Position numbers and translations under genes: made by a program
The notes under the pieces: model-generated
Told to the model about the DNA's origin: nothing
Databases searched by the model: none
The model's input: the letters and a program-made list of their open reading frames with translations, nothing else
NCBI RefSeq assembly: GCF_004522235.1
Contig: NZ_SDLT01000060.1
Span: 1 to 35,572 of the forward strand
Length of the DNA: 35,572 nucleotides
Direction: 5' to 3'
Source: Amycolatopsis nivea
GTDB lineage: Bacteria; Actinomycetota; Actinomycetes; Mycobacteriales; Pseudonocardiaceae
Shown: positions 15,247 to 22,533 of the stretch, piece after piece
How positions within the stretch are numbered: the first letter of the stretch is position 1
Layout of the letters: every line of letters starts with the position of its first letter

Positions 15247-16415
15247 CCTTTCGGGGTCGGGTACGATCCGTCTGCGTTGCGTGGGATATGGGTTTCCGCC
15301 CTGGATCCCGGCTTGCCGTCAAGCTTAACAGGCTGGTTGTGTTCGTTGGTGAACTTGACGTAGCCGTTCGGGTATCGCGGATCCGCTCCGGGTTCCATGA
15401 CTCGGACGGAATTCGCGTCACCGGAGGAACCCGGTTTCTGCCACACGGTTCCCTTGCCATTGTTGGACGGCCGGGAGGCCCAGCCGTCCTGTGCGCCCGC
15501 CGGCGGAGACGAGTCCGCTGCAGAACTTCCCGCGCTCTCGCTGCTGCTGTTGACTTGGAGAGGTTCAACCCGGTCGTCGCCAGCGGCGTGACCTGCGAGA
15601 TCCGTGACAGCAGCCCCCGTCATCGAGACCCCGGCCGCGATGCCCGCCGCAGACACGACGTTCAGCGGTACGCCGGCGACCGCGCCGACGCCGGTCGCGT
15701 CCAGGACCCCGCCCAAGCCTTCCCCGGCACCGCTGATCACAGTCAGACCGATGCCGCCAGCGGCCGCGAGGGTATCCAGGGGGTGGTTGAGCATGGCGTT
15801 CCCGGCCGACGCCATGGCGTTGACGACATCCGCGCCGGCCTGTGCGAGCGTATCCCCGACGTCGTCGAGCCAGCCGGACTTCTGCGGCGCCTGACCGGCA
15901 CGGTCGCGCAGCGTCTGCGCGGTGATGTTGCCGCTGTCCGCGAGCTGGGCGCGAGCGCGGTTGAGCGCATCCCGAGCGGCTTGCCGCTGTGTCTCACCCG
16001 GATCGGTGAAGACAGGCGGAGGCTGGTTGTTCGCCTGTGCCTGCGCGGCAGCCTGGTCGTAGGACGCCTTGGCCTGCTGGGTTGCGGCTTGGCCTTGGGT
16101 CCACAGCGAGACGGCCTCGGCTGCCTGAGCTTGCGCCCATCGCAGCGTGCGGGCGTAGTCGTTCAGCGCCCCGCTGGCGGCTTGCAGGGAGTCGGCCGCG
16201 GCGTACCACTTTCCGGGTTCGTACGAGAATTTGTCGTGGAATGCTGTTGCGGCCGGGCCTTGCCACGCACCGGTGTCGATCGCTTTCAGGCCGTCGGCCG
16301 CACCGCCGGCTTCTCCGGCACGCGCTTGCAGGACGCGCGCGTTCTCTTCGATCGCCTCCGGGTTGCCGGGGATCAGGGCGGCTGGGTCCTGGGTTTGGCC
16401 GAGCTCAGCCATCAT
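15240..16415 (-). CDS. WXG100-headed polymorphic toxin, putative type VII secretion substrate
   Basis: A 391-residue modular protein. Residues 1-105 form an ESX-type helical hairpin with the WXG turn W51-Q-G (GAWQGPAATAFHDKF). Residues about 105-170 are Ala/Gln-rich and probably coiled coil (AATQQAKASYDQAAAQAQAN). Residues about 190-290 are glycine- and alanine-rich and hydrophobic (AAAGGIGLTVISGAGEGLGG), resembling the membrane-active middle region of such toxins. After a Ser-rich linker, the last 80 residues form a compact domain: NNGKGTVWQKPGSSGDANS, VRVMEPGADPRYPNGYVKF, KLDGKPGSRAETHIP, DGSYPTPKGW. That C-terminal pattern recurs at the ends of polymorphic toxins; its activity is not known to me. 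The start ATG overlaps the EspC-like gene by 11 bases; a second ATG at 16412 is possible. The DUF6188 gene follows with overlap. Confidence 0.75.
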   Translation of the reverse strand: MMAELGQTQDPAALIPGNPEAIEENARVLQARAGEAGGAADGLKAIDTGAWQGPAATAFHDKFSYEPGKWYAAADSLQAASGALNDYARTLRWAQAQAAEAVSLWTQGQAATQQAKASYDQAAAQAQANNQPPPVFTDPGETQRQAARDALNRARAQLADSGNITAQTLRDRAGQAPQKSGWLDDVGDTLAQAGADVVNAMASAGNAMLNHPLDTLAAAGGIGLTVISGAGEGLGGVLDATGVGAVAGVPLNVVSAAGIAAGVSMTGAAVTDLAGHAAGDDRVEPLQVNSSSESAGSSAADSSPPAGAQDGWASRPSNNGKGTVWQKPGSSGDANSVRVMEPGADPRYPNGYVKFTNEHNQPVKLDGKPGSRAETHIPRNADGSYPTPKGW

Positions 16416-16728
16416 TGACCGCCTGCTGGCCGGGATCGGTCCGGAGGGTCCGAGCTGTCGCATCGTCGATTCCGCGGTAAGCGTTCGCGGCTCTGGTGAG
16501 GGTGGCGCCGATCTTGTCGGCGTCGTCGGTGAGGATGTCGAGGCCGTCGGACCACCGCGTGCAGAAATCCATCAACCCGTCGTGCACACCCTGGTGGCCA
16601 TACAGCTCGACGTCACCGCAGAGGCCGCGGAGCTGGAACCCCTGTTGGTCTGTAACGCTTCGGCTGATCCCGCTCCCGGCTTCCGCCACCTTGTCGACGT
16701 CAACGTGGAACCCCGGTCCGTCCACCAC
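16405..16728 (-). CDS. EspC-like / WXG100-type small secretion partner
   Basis: A 107-residue helical protein resembling EspC-type ESX-associated proteins. Seen: an N-terminal FHVDVDKVAEAGSGISRSV, a central HDGLMDFCTRWSDGLDILTDDADKIGATL and a final AANAYRGIDDATARTL, giving the two-helix hairpin with a tryptophan in the turn region and the Y-x-x-x-D near the end that serves as an ESX export signal in related proteins. The start is the GTG at 16728, eight bases after GGAGGGGG; an upstream TTG in frame overlaps that site and was rejected. It overlaps the toxin gene, so the two are probably made together and perhaps exported as a pair, as EsxA/B-like partners are. No ESX core genes (eccC, mycP) occur in this window. 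Confidence 0.7.
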   Translation of the reverse strand: MVDGPGFHVDVDKVAEAGSGISRSVTDQQGFQLRGLCGDVELYGHQGVHDGLMDFCTRWSDGLDILTDDADKIGATLTRAANAYRGIDDATARTLRTDPGQQAVNDG

Positions 16729-18189
16729 GGAAACGACCCCCTCCAACACTCACCGTACTCGGCCGTCCTCTCTATCGGACCACACAATAAGCAACCATGG
16801 GGTCACTTTGTGCAGGTTCCGGTCCGCGCACAGCCCGCCGGCGACCGGCGGCGGTCGGGGAACTGAGCTGGCGCGTTGAGACCTCGACCTGTTCAAGCGC
16901 CCAACCGGCGCGGGTGACCGAGAACGGCTGCCTGCCGAGCCAGGTGATCGATCGGCTTGCGCAGAACCGGATCAGGCCCGGGAACTGATCGCCCCAGGTC
17001 GCCTCAACCGCAGTGAAGCCAAGCGCAAACGACTCGAAGTTCAACCGTTCGAGACCTTGCCTCATCTGCTGCAGACGCCGGCCTGCACAGATGGGCCGCC
17101 TGACGGCAGCCGCGCCAAGCAGATTTGTAGCGCGCATTCTCACGAATTTTCCTGGAGCAACCCTGGAGCAGACGTGCGTGAGCAACGTCCGCGAACGGCA
17201 CCCAACGGTAGCGAACGACAGGGGTTGACCACGCCATTCTCGACCTGCCAGCGTCAAACCGCAGACTTAGAGTGACCCTATCCTCACTGACAGTCAGAAG
17301 GTCAGCAGTGCTGTTCCCGCAGGCCGGAGACGCTCAGCCAACGCGGTCCCCACCGGTATGGAGCGACGCCATAAGCTGCGCGACCCATTGGACAACTCAC
17401 GGACGCATTGTCTCCAGCTAACTGCACGCCGACTGAATTCACCAATAAGGCCAGGACCGTCAAGAATATTACTCAATACAGTCGGCACCGAATCCGAAAC
17501 AACACATCCCCGTATTCTGAACGCACAGTTTCGACGCCTTCAGGCCGCTGCTGTCTAATCCGGAAGCCTGCAAAACCGCAGCGCCGAGCGAGACTTCACC
17601 CCCAGAAACGCTGGATCAGGTCGCGATACCACCACGGCACGACAAGCGCAGACAGCGCGGTCGTCGCGCCCAGATCTGCATGACTGCGGCGACCATGACC
17701 CGCAACCCCGCGCGACGACTACTGGCCCTGCGCCGTGCTGCACCAAGATTGACCTCCCAACACGGGATCTCCGAACGACGAACCAGTCCACCGCTCGATC
17801 ACGGCTCTGGCTCGTCCACACGGCTACGACCTTCGGACAGCCGGATCAACTCGTCCGCGACGAACCCCACCACCATCGGACCCGAACCGCGCAGCGAGGC
17901 ACCGGGGACATTCACGCGGCCACGACCCGCCCGCTCACGCCACGCGCGGTTCCAAGGCTCGATCAGCAACCTGAAGCTGCTCGAGGGCGTCGCGTGCACG
18001 CATCGACAAACGAATCGACTATCGAGCGAGCCCAACCACTCCAGTATCGATAGCGGTAAGCGCGCCATCGGAGTCCCACGTCTCCGAAGCGCCACCGGCT
18101 ACTGCAGGCGACCACCAACGGCTCGACAGCCGGCCATCTGGACGACCGTCAAAATCGACACTAAATCGCCCCTACTCATGGGCAGTAAA
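16729..18189. other. Gene-poor stretch between the toxin locus and tRNA-Asn
   Basis: About 1.46 kb without an intact recognisable gene. Frames here are short, cross each other and have poor codon character. 17430-17530 is clearly AT-richer than the rest of the window. The minus-strand frame 16772-17257 contains TAVEATWGDQFPGLIR, vaguely like a transposase segment but not convincing. Separate minus-strand remnants at 17596-17950 are listed on their own. The stretch abuts the 3' side of tRNA-Asn, the usual integration face for actinobacterial elements, so worn mobile DNA is a reasonable explanation, but no integrase, att duplicate or terminal repeat could be identified by eye. Confidence 0.5.
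17596..17950 (-). pseudogene. Broken coding remnants, family not recognised
   Basis: The distal piece reads ADLGATTALSALVVPWWYR then DLIQRFWG and a stop at 17596, a plausible membrane-protein C terminus; a different frame just before it gives AGLRVMVAAVMQ. A piece further upstream ends NVPGASLRGSGPMVVGF, VADELIRLSEGRSRVDEPEP, with its stop overlapping a possible GTG start as GTGA. These look like two formerly overlapping genes interrupted by frameshifts. I do not recognise the families. Confidence 0.25.
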
Positions 18190-18216
18190 AAAGCCCAGGT
18201 CTCAGACCTGGGCTTT
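18190..18216 (-). terminator. Intrinsic terminator of tRNA-Asn
   Basis: A perfect 12-bp stem (AAAGCCCAGGTC, 18190-18201, with GACCTGGGCTTT, 18205-18216) and 3-base loop, followed on the minus strand by a run of six T. It sits three bases after the tRNA 3' end and is the clearest intrinsic terminator in the window. Confidence 0.9.
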
Positions 18217-18219
18217 GAG

Positions 18220-18292
18220 CTCCCCCGCTTGGACTCGAACCAAGAACCCTCCGGTTAACAGCCGAATGCTCTGCCAGTTGAGCTACAGGGGA
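18220..18292 (-). tRNA. tRNA-Asn (anticodon GTT)
   Basis: A 73-base cloverleaf on the minus strand. Acceptor stem TCCCCTG pairs with CGGGGGA (one G-T), D arm GCTC/GAGC, anticodon stem TTCGG/CCGGA with loop CTGTTAA (anticodon at 18257-18259), T arm CTTGG-TTCGAGT-CCAAG, discriminator G. The 3' CCA is not encoded, as usual in Actinobacteria. The 3' end faces the gene-poor stretch and toxin locus. Confidence 0.97.
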
Positions 18293-18334
18293 TCGTGCTC
18301 CGCCGGTCCGGATCTCTCCGGGCTGACGGGAAGA

Positions 18335-18363
18335 ACTTTAGCCCATGCCGTTCCCGCCTCGCA
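18335..18363 (-). promoter_or_regulatory. Possible tRNA-Asn promoter
   Basis: A -10-like TAAAGT (18340-18335 on the minus strand) lies 17 bases after a weak -35-like TGCGAG (18363-18358). A start would fall about 35 bases before the mature tRNA. Confidence 0.35.
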
Positions 18364-18457
18364 CGGGGGGGTGGGTTTTCGGCGGCCCCGCACGGGAGCC
18401 GGTTGTGTTGGACAATGGACAGTCGGAAGTCCTGCTGAGGAAGAGGTGTGGCCGCTG

Positions 18458-18637
18458 ATGAAGAAGTTCCTGCTGGGCGTGGGCCTGGGGTACGTGCTGG
18501 GCACCAAGGCCGGCCGGGGACGGTACGAGCAGATCGTGCGCACCTACCGCAAACTGGCCGACCATCCGATGGTCCAGGGCGCCGCCGGGGTGGCGCGGGC
18601 GAAGCTCGGCGAGAGGTTCGGGCGCGGGAACGGCTGA
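18458..18637 (+). CDS. Small YtxH-like membrane-anchored protein
   Basis: A 59-residue protein. Seen: MKKFLLGVGLGYVLGTKAGR, a short glycine-zipper hydrophobic segment (residues 3-16) followed by the KAGRGRYEQI motif common to YtxH-like proteins, then an amphipathic basic helix (VRTYRKLADHPMVQGAAGVARAKLGERF). It probably sits at the membrane with the helix in the cytoplasm; role unknown. The ATG at 18458 is chosen because AGGAAGAGG ends 11 bases upstream; an in-frame GTG at 18446 has worse spacing. It runs convergent with the methyltransferase pair, only 11 bases apart, and is divergent from tRNA-Asn. Confidence 0.8.
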   Translation: MKKFLLGVGLGYVLGTKAGRGRYEQIVRTYRKLADHPMVQGAAGVARAKLGERFGRGNG

Positions 18638-18648
18638 GCAAGCCCAGC

Positions 18649-19224
18649 TCAGGACGGTTTTTGCCAGGTGAGCGAGTACCGGCGCAGCACGTGTCGGCGG
18701 TAGCGCACGCCTGGCAGCAACCGCTGCGCTGTCGTGCGCACCTCGCGGTAGCTCATCCGCGGCTGCATGGCCGGCATGCCCTCCGGGCCGTGGGCGCGGC
18801 GGACTGTCTTCGCGATTCGCACGATCGGTGCTGCCGCGATCGTCGCTGCCCGGTCCGTCGCGCTCGCGTCTCGGGCCAGGCCGACGACTACCAGTGCGCC
18901 GCCTGGGTGCAGCAGGTCCCGCATCCGGGTGAGGGCGGCTTCGAAATCCAGGTGGTGGATGGTGGCCACTGAGCAGATGAAGTCGTAGGTGCCGAGGTCG
19001 GCGGAGAGAAAATCTCCCTCGACGAAGGTGCCGTCGGACAGCGAACGGGCCTGAGCCACCATCTCCGGCGACTTGTCGATGCCGGTGACCTCGGGCACCG
19101 CGAGAGCCAGTTTCCGCACCAGCAGGCCGTCTCCGCAGCCGACGTCCAGCGCGGTCGCGCATCCAGCGGGCACGGCACGAAGGATGCCCGCATGACGGGC
19201 GACGTTCGTGTTCCAGTACGACAT
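18649..19224 (-). CDS. Class I SAM-dependent methyltransferase
   Basis: A 191-residue Rossmann-fold methyltransferase. Seen: motif I ALDVGCGDGLLVRKL (about residues 25-39), the acidic ribose-binding D in VTGIDKSPEM, motif FVEGDFLSADLGTYDFI and motif IHHLDFEAALTRMRDLLHPGGALVVVGL. The target is not predictable; the C-terminal part is basic (RRHVLRRYSLTWQKP). The ATG shares one base with the tam stop (TGATG), so it is translated in step with tam. An in-frame reading further upstream lies over tam and is not used. Confidence 0.85.
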   Translation of the reverse strand: MSYWNTNVARHAGILRAVPAGCATALDVGCGDGLLVRKLALAVPEVTGIDKSPEMVAQARSLSDGTFVEGDFLSADLGTYDFICSVATIHHLDFEAALTRMRDLLHPGGALVVVGLARDASATDRAATIAAAPIVRIAKTVRRAHGPEGMPAMQPRMSYREVRTTAQRLLPGVRYRRHVLRRYSLTWQKPS

Positions 19225-19991
19225 CAGCCGGGAATCTTGGCCACGAAGAAGATCCGCCGGAACTCGAACCACGTGGTCCCGTCCGCGCGTGACGGGTAGG
19301 CCTCGTCCAGCAGCGGGGCCAGGTCGTCCTGGAAAGCCGCCCAGTCCTCGTCGCCCAGGGCGGCGCGGATGGGGCGGAGTGCGGTTCCGGTGATCCACTC
19401 CAGGACGGCACGCTGGCCGGAAAGTTGTTGCACGTACGTGGTTTCCCACGCGTCGACCAGGCATCCGGCGTCGGCGAGGAGGTTCGCGTAGTCGCGGGGT
19501 TCGCCGACGGCGTCTTCGGCGCGCAGAGTGACCGAGGACAGCCGTGAAGCCCACGCCGGAGAGGCCGCCAGCTGACGGCTGAGGGCGTGCGAGGGGGCCG
19601 AGAAGTTGCCGGGGACCTGCACTGCCAGCACCGCGCCGGCGGGGAGTTCCGCGGCCCACCGGCGCAGCAGGTCTTCGTGTCCGGGCACCCACTGCAGGAC
19701 GGCGTTCGAGACGACCACGTCGGTGTCCGGTTTCGGGGTCCACGTCCGGACGTCGCCGACCTCGGCGGCCACCCCGCGTTCGCGGGCCGCGGCGACCATC
19801 TCCGGCGAGCTGTCCATCGCTTCCAGGACCGCGTCTGGCCAGCGGATCGCCAGGTCGAGGGTCAGCGTGCCGGGGCCGCACCCCAGGTCGACGACCCGGC
19901 GGGGCTCGGTCGCCGAGATTCGCCCGATCAGGTCATAGAACGGCCGGCCGCGCAGGTCGGAGTAGTCGAGGTACTTCGCCGGATCCCACAT
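19224..19991 (-). CDS. tam: Trans-aconitate 2-methyltransferase
   Basis: A 255-residue cytoplasmic enzyme (E. coli Tam is 252) that methylates trans-aconitate, a spontaneous by-product of the citric acid cycle that inhibits aconitase. Seen: the family opening WDPAKYLDYSDLRGRPFYDL, SAM motif I VVDLGCGPGTLT (about residues 33-44), LEAMDSSPEMVAAAR, and the family segments NAVLQWVPGHEDLL, VQVPGNFSAPSH and GTALRPI. The ATG at 19991 follows GGGAGG. The next gene overlaps its stop. The short upstream gap holds two adjacent palindromes that overlap the likely promoter, so expression is probably repressor-controlled. Confidence 0.92.
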   Translation of the reverse strand: MWDPAKYLDYSDLRGRPFYDLIGRISATEPRRVVDLGCGPGTLTLDLAIRWPDAVLEAMDSSPEMVAAARERGVAAEVGDVRTWTPKPDTDVVVSNAVLQWVPGHEDLLRRWAAELPAGAVLAVQVPGNFSAPSHALSRQLAASPAWASRLSSVTLRAEDAVGEPRDYANLLADAGCLVDAWETTYVQQLSGQRAVLEWITGTALRPIRAALGDEDWAAFQDDLAPLLDEAYPSRADGTTWFEFRRIFFVAKIPG

Positions 19992-20013
19992 GAGCAGCCT
20001 CCCGCCAGTAAAC

Positions 20014-20042
20014 AGTACAGACGTACTGAGTACGAGCGTACT
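20014..20042. promoter_or_regulatory. Double palindromic operator upstream of tam
   Basis: Two 14-bp sites of the form AGTAC-N4-GTACT lie at 20014-20027 and 20029-20042 with one base between them, so the whole 29-bp block is also symmetrical about 20028. It ends one base before the stop of the upstream gene and 22 bases before the tam ATG. The repeat looks like the binding site of a dimeric repressor bound twice in tandem. Confidence 0.65.
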
Positions 20043-20043
20043 G

Positions 20044-20568
20044 CTACTCGCCCCGGTTGGCCAGCTTCTCCGCGACCTCCGCCGCGACCGCCTCGACCAG
20101 CGCCGGGTCGGTGCCCGGATCGGGGCGGACCTGCAGTTCCACGCCGTCGCGGCCGGGGACCTTGCGCTGGACGAACCACGCGCCGCCCTCGGGGAACTCG
20201 TGCCGGTGCCGTCCCCGCACCGAGCCGTCGACGCGCACGCGCACCTGCTGCGGCACCTTCCCCGGCTGCGGCAGCCGGAACCGCACCGGCTCGCGGTCGG
20301 CCAGCACCGCGACCGCGCCCGCGCGCCCGGTCTCCTCCGATTCGGTCAGCGTGAACACGCCGTCGCCCCAGGTCGCCTTGCCCACCAGGTGCCAGCCGAC
20401 CCGCCGCGTCGTGCCGTCGCCGGACGGGATCCACAGGCCCAGCGACGTCACCACGAGGTGCCCGCCGCCCTCGACCGCGGCCGCGGCGACCGGATCCTCG
20501 CCCCTGTCCAGCGTGCCGGGGAATCCCGGGGGCACGCCGCCGCCGAAGAACCGGTTCAGCAGTCCCAC
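20044..20568 (-). CDS. Conserved hypothetical protein downstream of dnaG
   Basis: A 174-residue protein I recognise only as an actinobacterial dnaG-associated hypothetical. Seen: a short hydrophobic start MGLLNRFFGGGVPPGF, then a beta-rich body (VVTSLGLWIPSGDGTTRRVGWHLVGKATW, FTLTESEE) and a charged end with RHRHEFPEGGAWFVQRKVPG and a final helix ALVEAVAAEVAEKLANRG. The repeated HLVVTSLGLW / VGWHLVGKATW pattern recalls a PH-like barrel, but this is uncertain. The GTG start lies one base after the dnaG stop, so it is co-transcribed and probably coupled. Confidence 0.75.
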   Translation of the reverse strand: MGLLNRFFGGGVPPGFPGTLDRGEDPVAAAAVEGGGHLVVTSLGLWIPSGDGTTRRVGWHLVGKATWGDGVFTLTESEETGRAGAVAVLADREPVRFRLPQPGKVPQQVRVRVDGSVRGRHRHEFPEGGAWFVQRKVPGRDGVELQVRPDPGTDPALVEAVAAEVAEKLANRGE

Positions 20569-20569
20569 G

Positions 20570-22483
20570 TCACTCCCACCCGCTCGCCGCCTGCTCGCGC
20601 AGCGACTTCCGGTACTGCTCCAGCGCGACCAGGTCGCCGAACAGGGCCCGGTAGTCGTCCGGGGCCTCGACCGGCGACAGCCGCTGCAGCTTCGACTTGA
20701 TCTCGCCGATCTGCCTGCCGACGAGGTTCTCCTGCACGCCCGCGAGCACGCCGGAGATGTAGCGCGAGTCCACTTCTCCCAAGGCTCGCAACGGTTCCAC
20801 CGCCAGTTCGCTGAGCACGCGGCGGACCGTCCCTTCCGGACAGTGCGCCGACGCGGCGTCCAGCAGCGCGGGCCCGGTGAGCCCGGACGCCGCCCCGCCC
20901 GCCTTCAGCACGGCCAGGTGCACCGCGACGTACACCGGGTGCGTGAACGCCTCTTCCGGCAGCGAGTCGTACTCCGGACCGGCGATCGCGGGCTGCTGCA
21001 GCGCGGCCTTGAGCGCCTCGCGCTGCCCGACGAACCGGGGGTCGTTCGGCGCGGGACGCGGCAGATCCTGCTTGTCCGGCTCGGGCGCCGGGGCCTCCTG
21101 CCGGGCCGCGGACCGCCGCTGCTGCGGTTCGGCCGGACCGCGCCGCGCCGCCGCGCCGGCCGCGCCGCGCACCCGGTTGACCACCTGCGCGACGTCCTGC
21201 CAGCCGACCCACCAGGCGAGCTTCGACGCGTACCCGTCCCGGCTCGCCCGGTCCTTGATCGCGGCGACCATCGGCACGGTCTTCTGCAGCGCGGCGACCT
21301 GGCCGTCGACCGAATCCAGGTCGAACTGCTTCAGCATGCTCTTGATCACGAACTCGAACAGCGGCGTGCGCCGGGCCACCAGGTCGCGCACCGCGGCGTC
21401 GCCCTTCGCGATGCGCAGCTCGCACGGGTCCATCCCGTCCGGCGCGACCGCGATGTAGGTCTGCCCGGCGAACGTCTGGTCGCCCTCGAACGCCTTGAGC
21501 GCCGCTTTCTGGCCCGCCTCGTCGCCGTCGAAGGTGAAGATGACTTCGCCGCGGAAGGCGTCGTCGTCCATCATCAGCCGCCGCAGGACCTTCATGTGGT
21601 CCTCTCCGAACGCGGTGCCCGAGGACGCGACCGCGGTCGGCACGCCCGCCGCGTGCATCGCCATCACGTCGGTGTAGCCCTCGACCACGACGACCTGGTG
21701 CCGTTTCGCGATCTCCCGCTTGGCCTGGTCGAGGCCGAACATGACCTGCGACTTCTTGTAGATCTGCGTTTCGGAGGTGTTGAGGTACTTCGCCGAGATC
21801 CGGTCGTCGTCGAAGAGGCGCCGCGCGCCGAAGCCGACCACGTCGTTGCCGACGTCGCGGATCGGCCACACCAGCCGCCGGTGGAACCGGTCCATCGGGC
21901 CGCGCTGGCCCTCCTTCGACAGGCCGGACGCGATCAGCTCCTTCACCTCGAACCCGCGGTTGAGCAGGTGCTTGGTGAGCTTGTCCCAGCCGCCGGGCGC
22001 GAACCCGCAGCCGAACTGCTTGGCCGCGGCGGCGTCGAAACCGCGCTCGGACAGGAAGTCCCGCGCCGCCCGCGCCTCGTCGGTGACGAGCTGCTCGACG
22101 TAGAACTCGGCCGCCGCGCGGTGCGCCTCGATCAGCCGGGACCGGGTGCCGCGGTCGCGCTGCACCGACGCGCCGCCGCCCTCGTAGGTCAGCCGGATCC
22201 CGACGCGGTCGGCGAGCCGCTCGACCGCCTCCACGAACGACACGAGGTCGATCTTCTGAATGAACTTGATGACGTCGCCGCCCTCGCCACAGCCGAAGCA
22301 GTGGAAGGTCCCGTGAGTGGGGCGCACGTTGAACGACGGGGTCTTCTCGTTGTGGAACGGGCACAGGCCCTTCAGGCTGCCCCCGCCGGCACGGCGCAGC
22401 GCGACGTACTCCCCCACGACCTCGTCGATCCGGTTGCGCTCACGCACCTCCGCGATATCGCTCTCCCGAATCAGTCCTGCCAC
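20570..22483 (-). CDS. dnaG: DNA primase
   Basis: A 637-residue bacterial primase that makes RNA primers at the replication fork and binds DnaB helicase through its C terminus. Seen: the N-terminal CHC2 zinc site C41-P-F-H44 with C62-F-G-C65, the RNA polymerase core with KYLNTSETQIYKKS, and the TOPRIM domain with VVVEGYTDVMAMHAAGV (acidic E of motif I) and FTFDGDEAGQKAALKAF (metal-binding DGD). A low-complexity Ala/Arg/Gln linker (about residues 440-480) precedes the helical C-terminal helicase-binding domain. It starts with GTG at 22483, has no obvious Shine-Dalgarno site, and lies close to dgt (dGTPase) in the same region, an arrangement often seen in Actinobacteria. Confidence 0.97.
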   Translation of the reverse strand: MAGLIRESDIAEVRERNRIDEVVGEYVALRRAGGGSLKGLCPFHNEKTPSFNVRPTHGTFHCFGCGEGGDVIKFIQKIDLVSFVEAVERLADRVGIRLTYEGGGASVQRDRGTRSRLIEAHRAAAEFYVEQLVTDEARAARDFLSERGFDAAAAKQFGCGFAPGGWDKLTKHLLNRGFEVKELIASGLSKEGQRGPMDRFHRRLVWPIRDVGNDVVGFGARRLFDDDRISAKYLNTSETQIYKKSQVMFGLDQAKREIAKRHQVVVVEGYTDVMAMHAAGVPTAVASSGTAFGEDHMKVLRRLMMDDDAFRGEVIFTFDGDEAGQKAALKAFEGDQTFAGQTYIAVAPDGMDPCELRIAKGDAAVRDLVARRTPLFEFVIKSMLKQFDLDSVDGQVAALQKTVPMVAAIKDRASRDGYASKLAWWVGWQDVAQVVNRVRGAAGAAARRGPAEPQQRRSAARQEAPAPEPDKQDLPRPAPNDPRFVGQREALKAALQQPAIAGPEYDSLPEEAFTHPVYVAVHLAVLKAGGAASGLTGPALLDAASAHCPEGTVRRVLSELAVEPLRALGEVDSRYISGVLAGVQENLVGRQIGEIKSKLQRLSPVEAPDDYRALFGDLVALEQYRKSLREQAASGWE

Positions 22484-22489
22484 GGCACC

Positions 22490-22495
22490 ACAATA
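22490..22495 (-). promoter_or_regulatory. Possible dnaG -10 element, leaderless
   Basis: On the minus strand TATTGT (22495-22490) ends seven bases before the GTG start, which would place the transcript start on the start codon. No convincing -35 is seen. Confidence 0.3.
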
Positions 22496-22533
22496 GTTCT
22501 CCCCGCCGCCGCGCCGTGCGGCACACTCGGGAC

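Noticed and set aside
16772..17257. Possible IS256-type transposase remnant (WGDQFPGLIR in a minus-strand frame)
   Set aside because: Only one short segment resembles such transposases; the flanking residues do not follow the family, and no terminal inverted repeats or DDE residues could be placed.
18220..18292. Duplicate of the tRNA-Asn 3' end as att site
   Set aside because: I looked for the CTTGGTTCGAGTCCAAG segment elsewhere in the window and saw no second copy; an att relic may lie outside the window.
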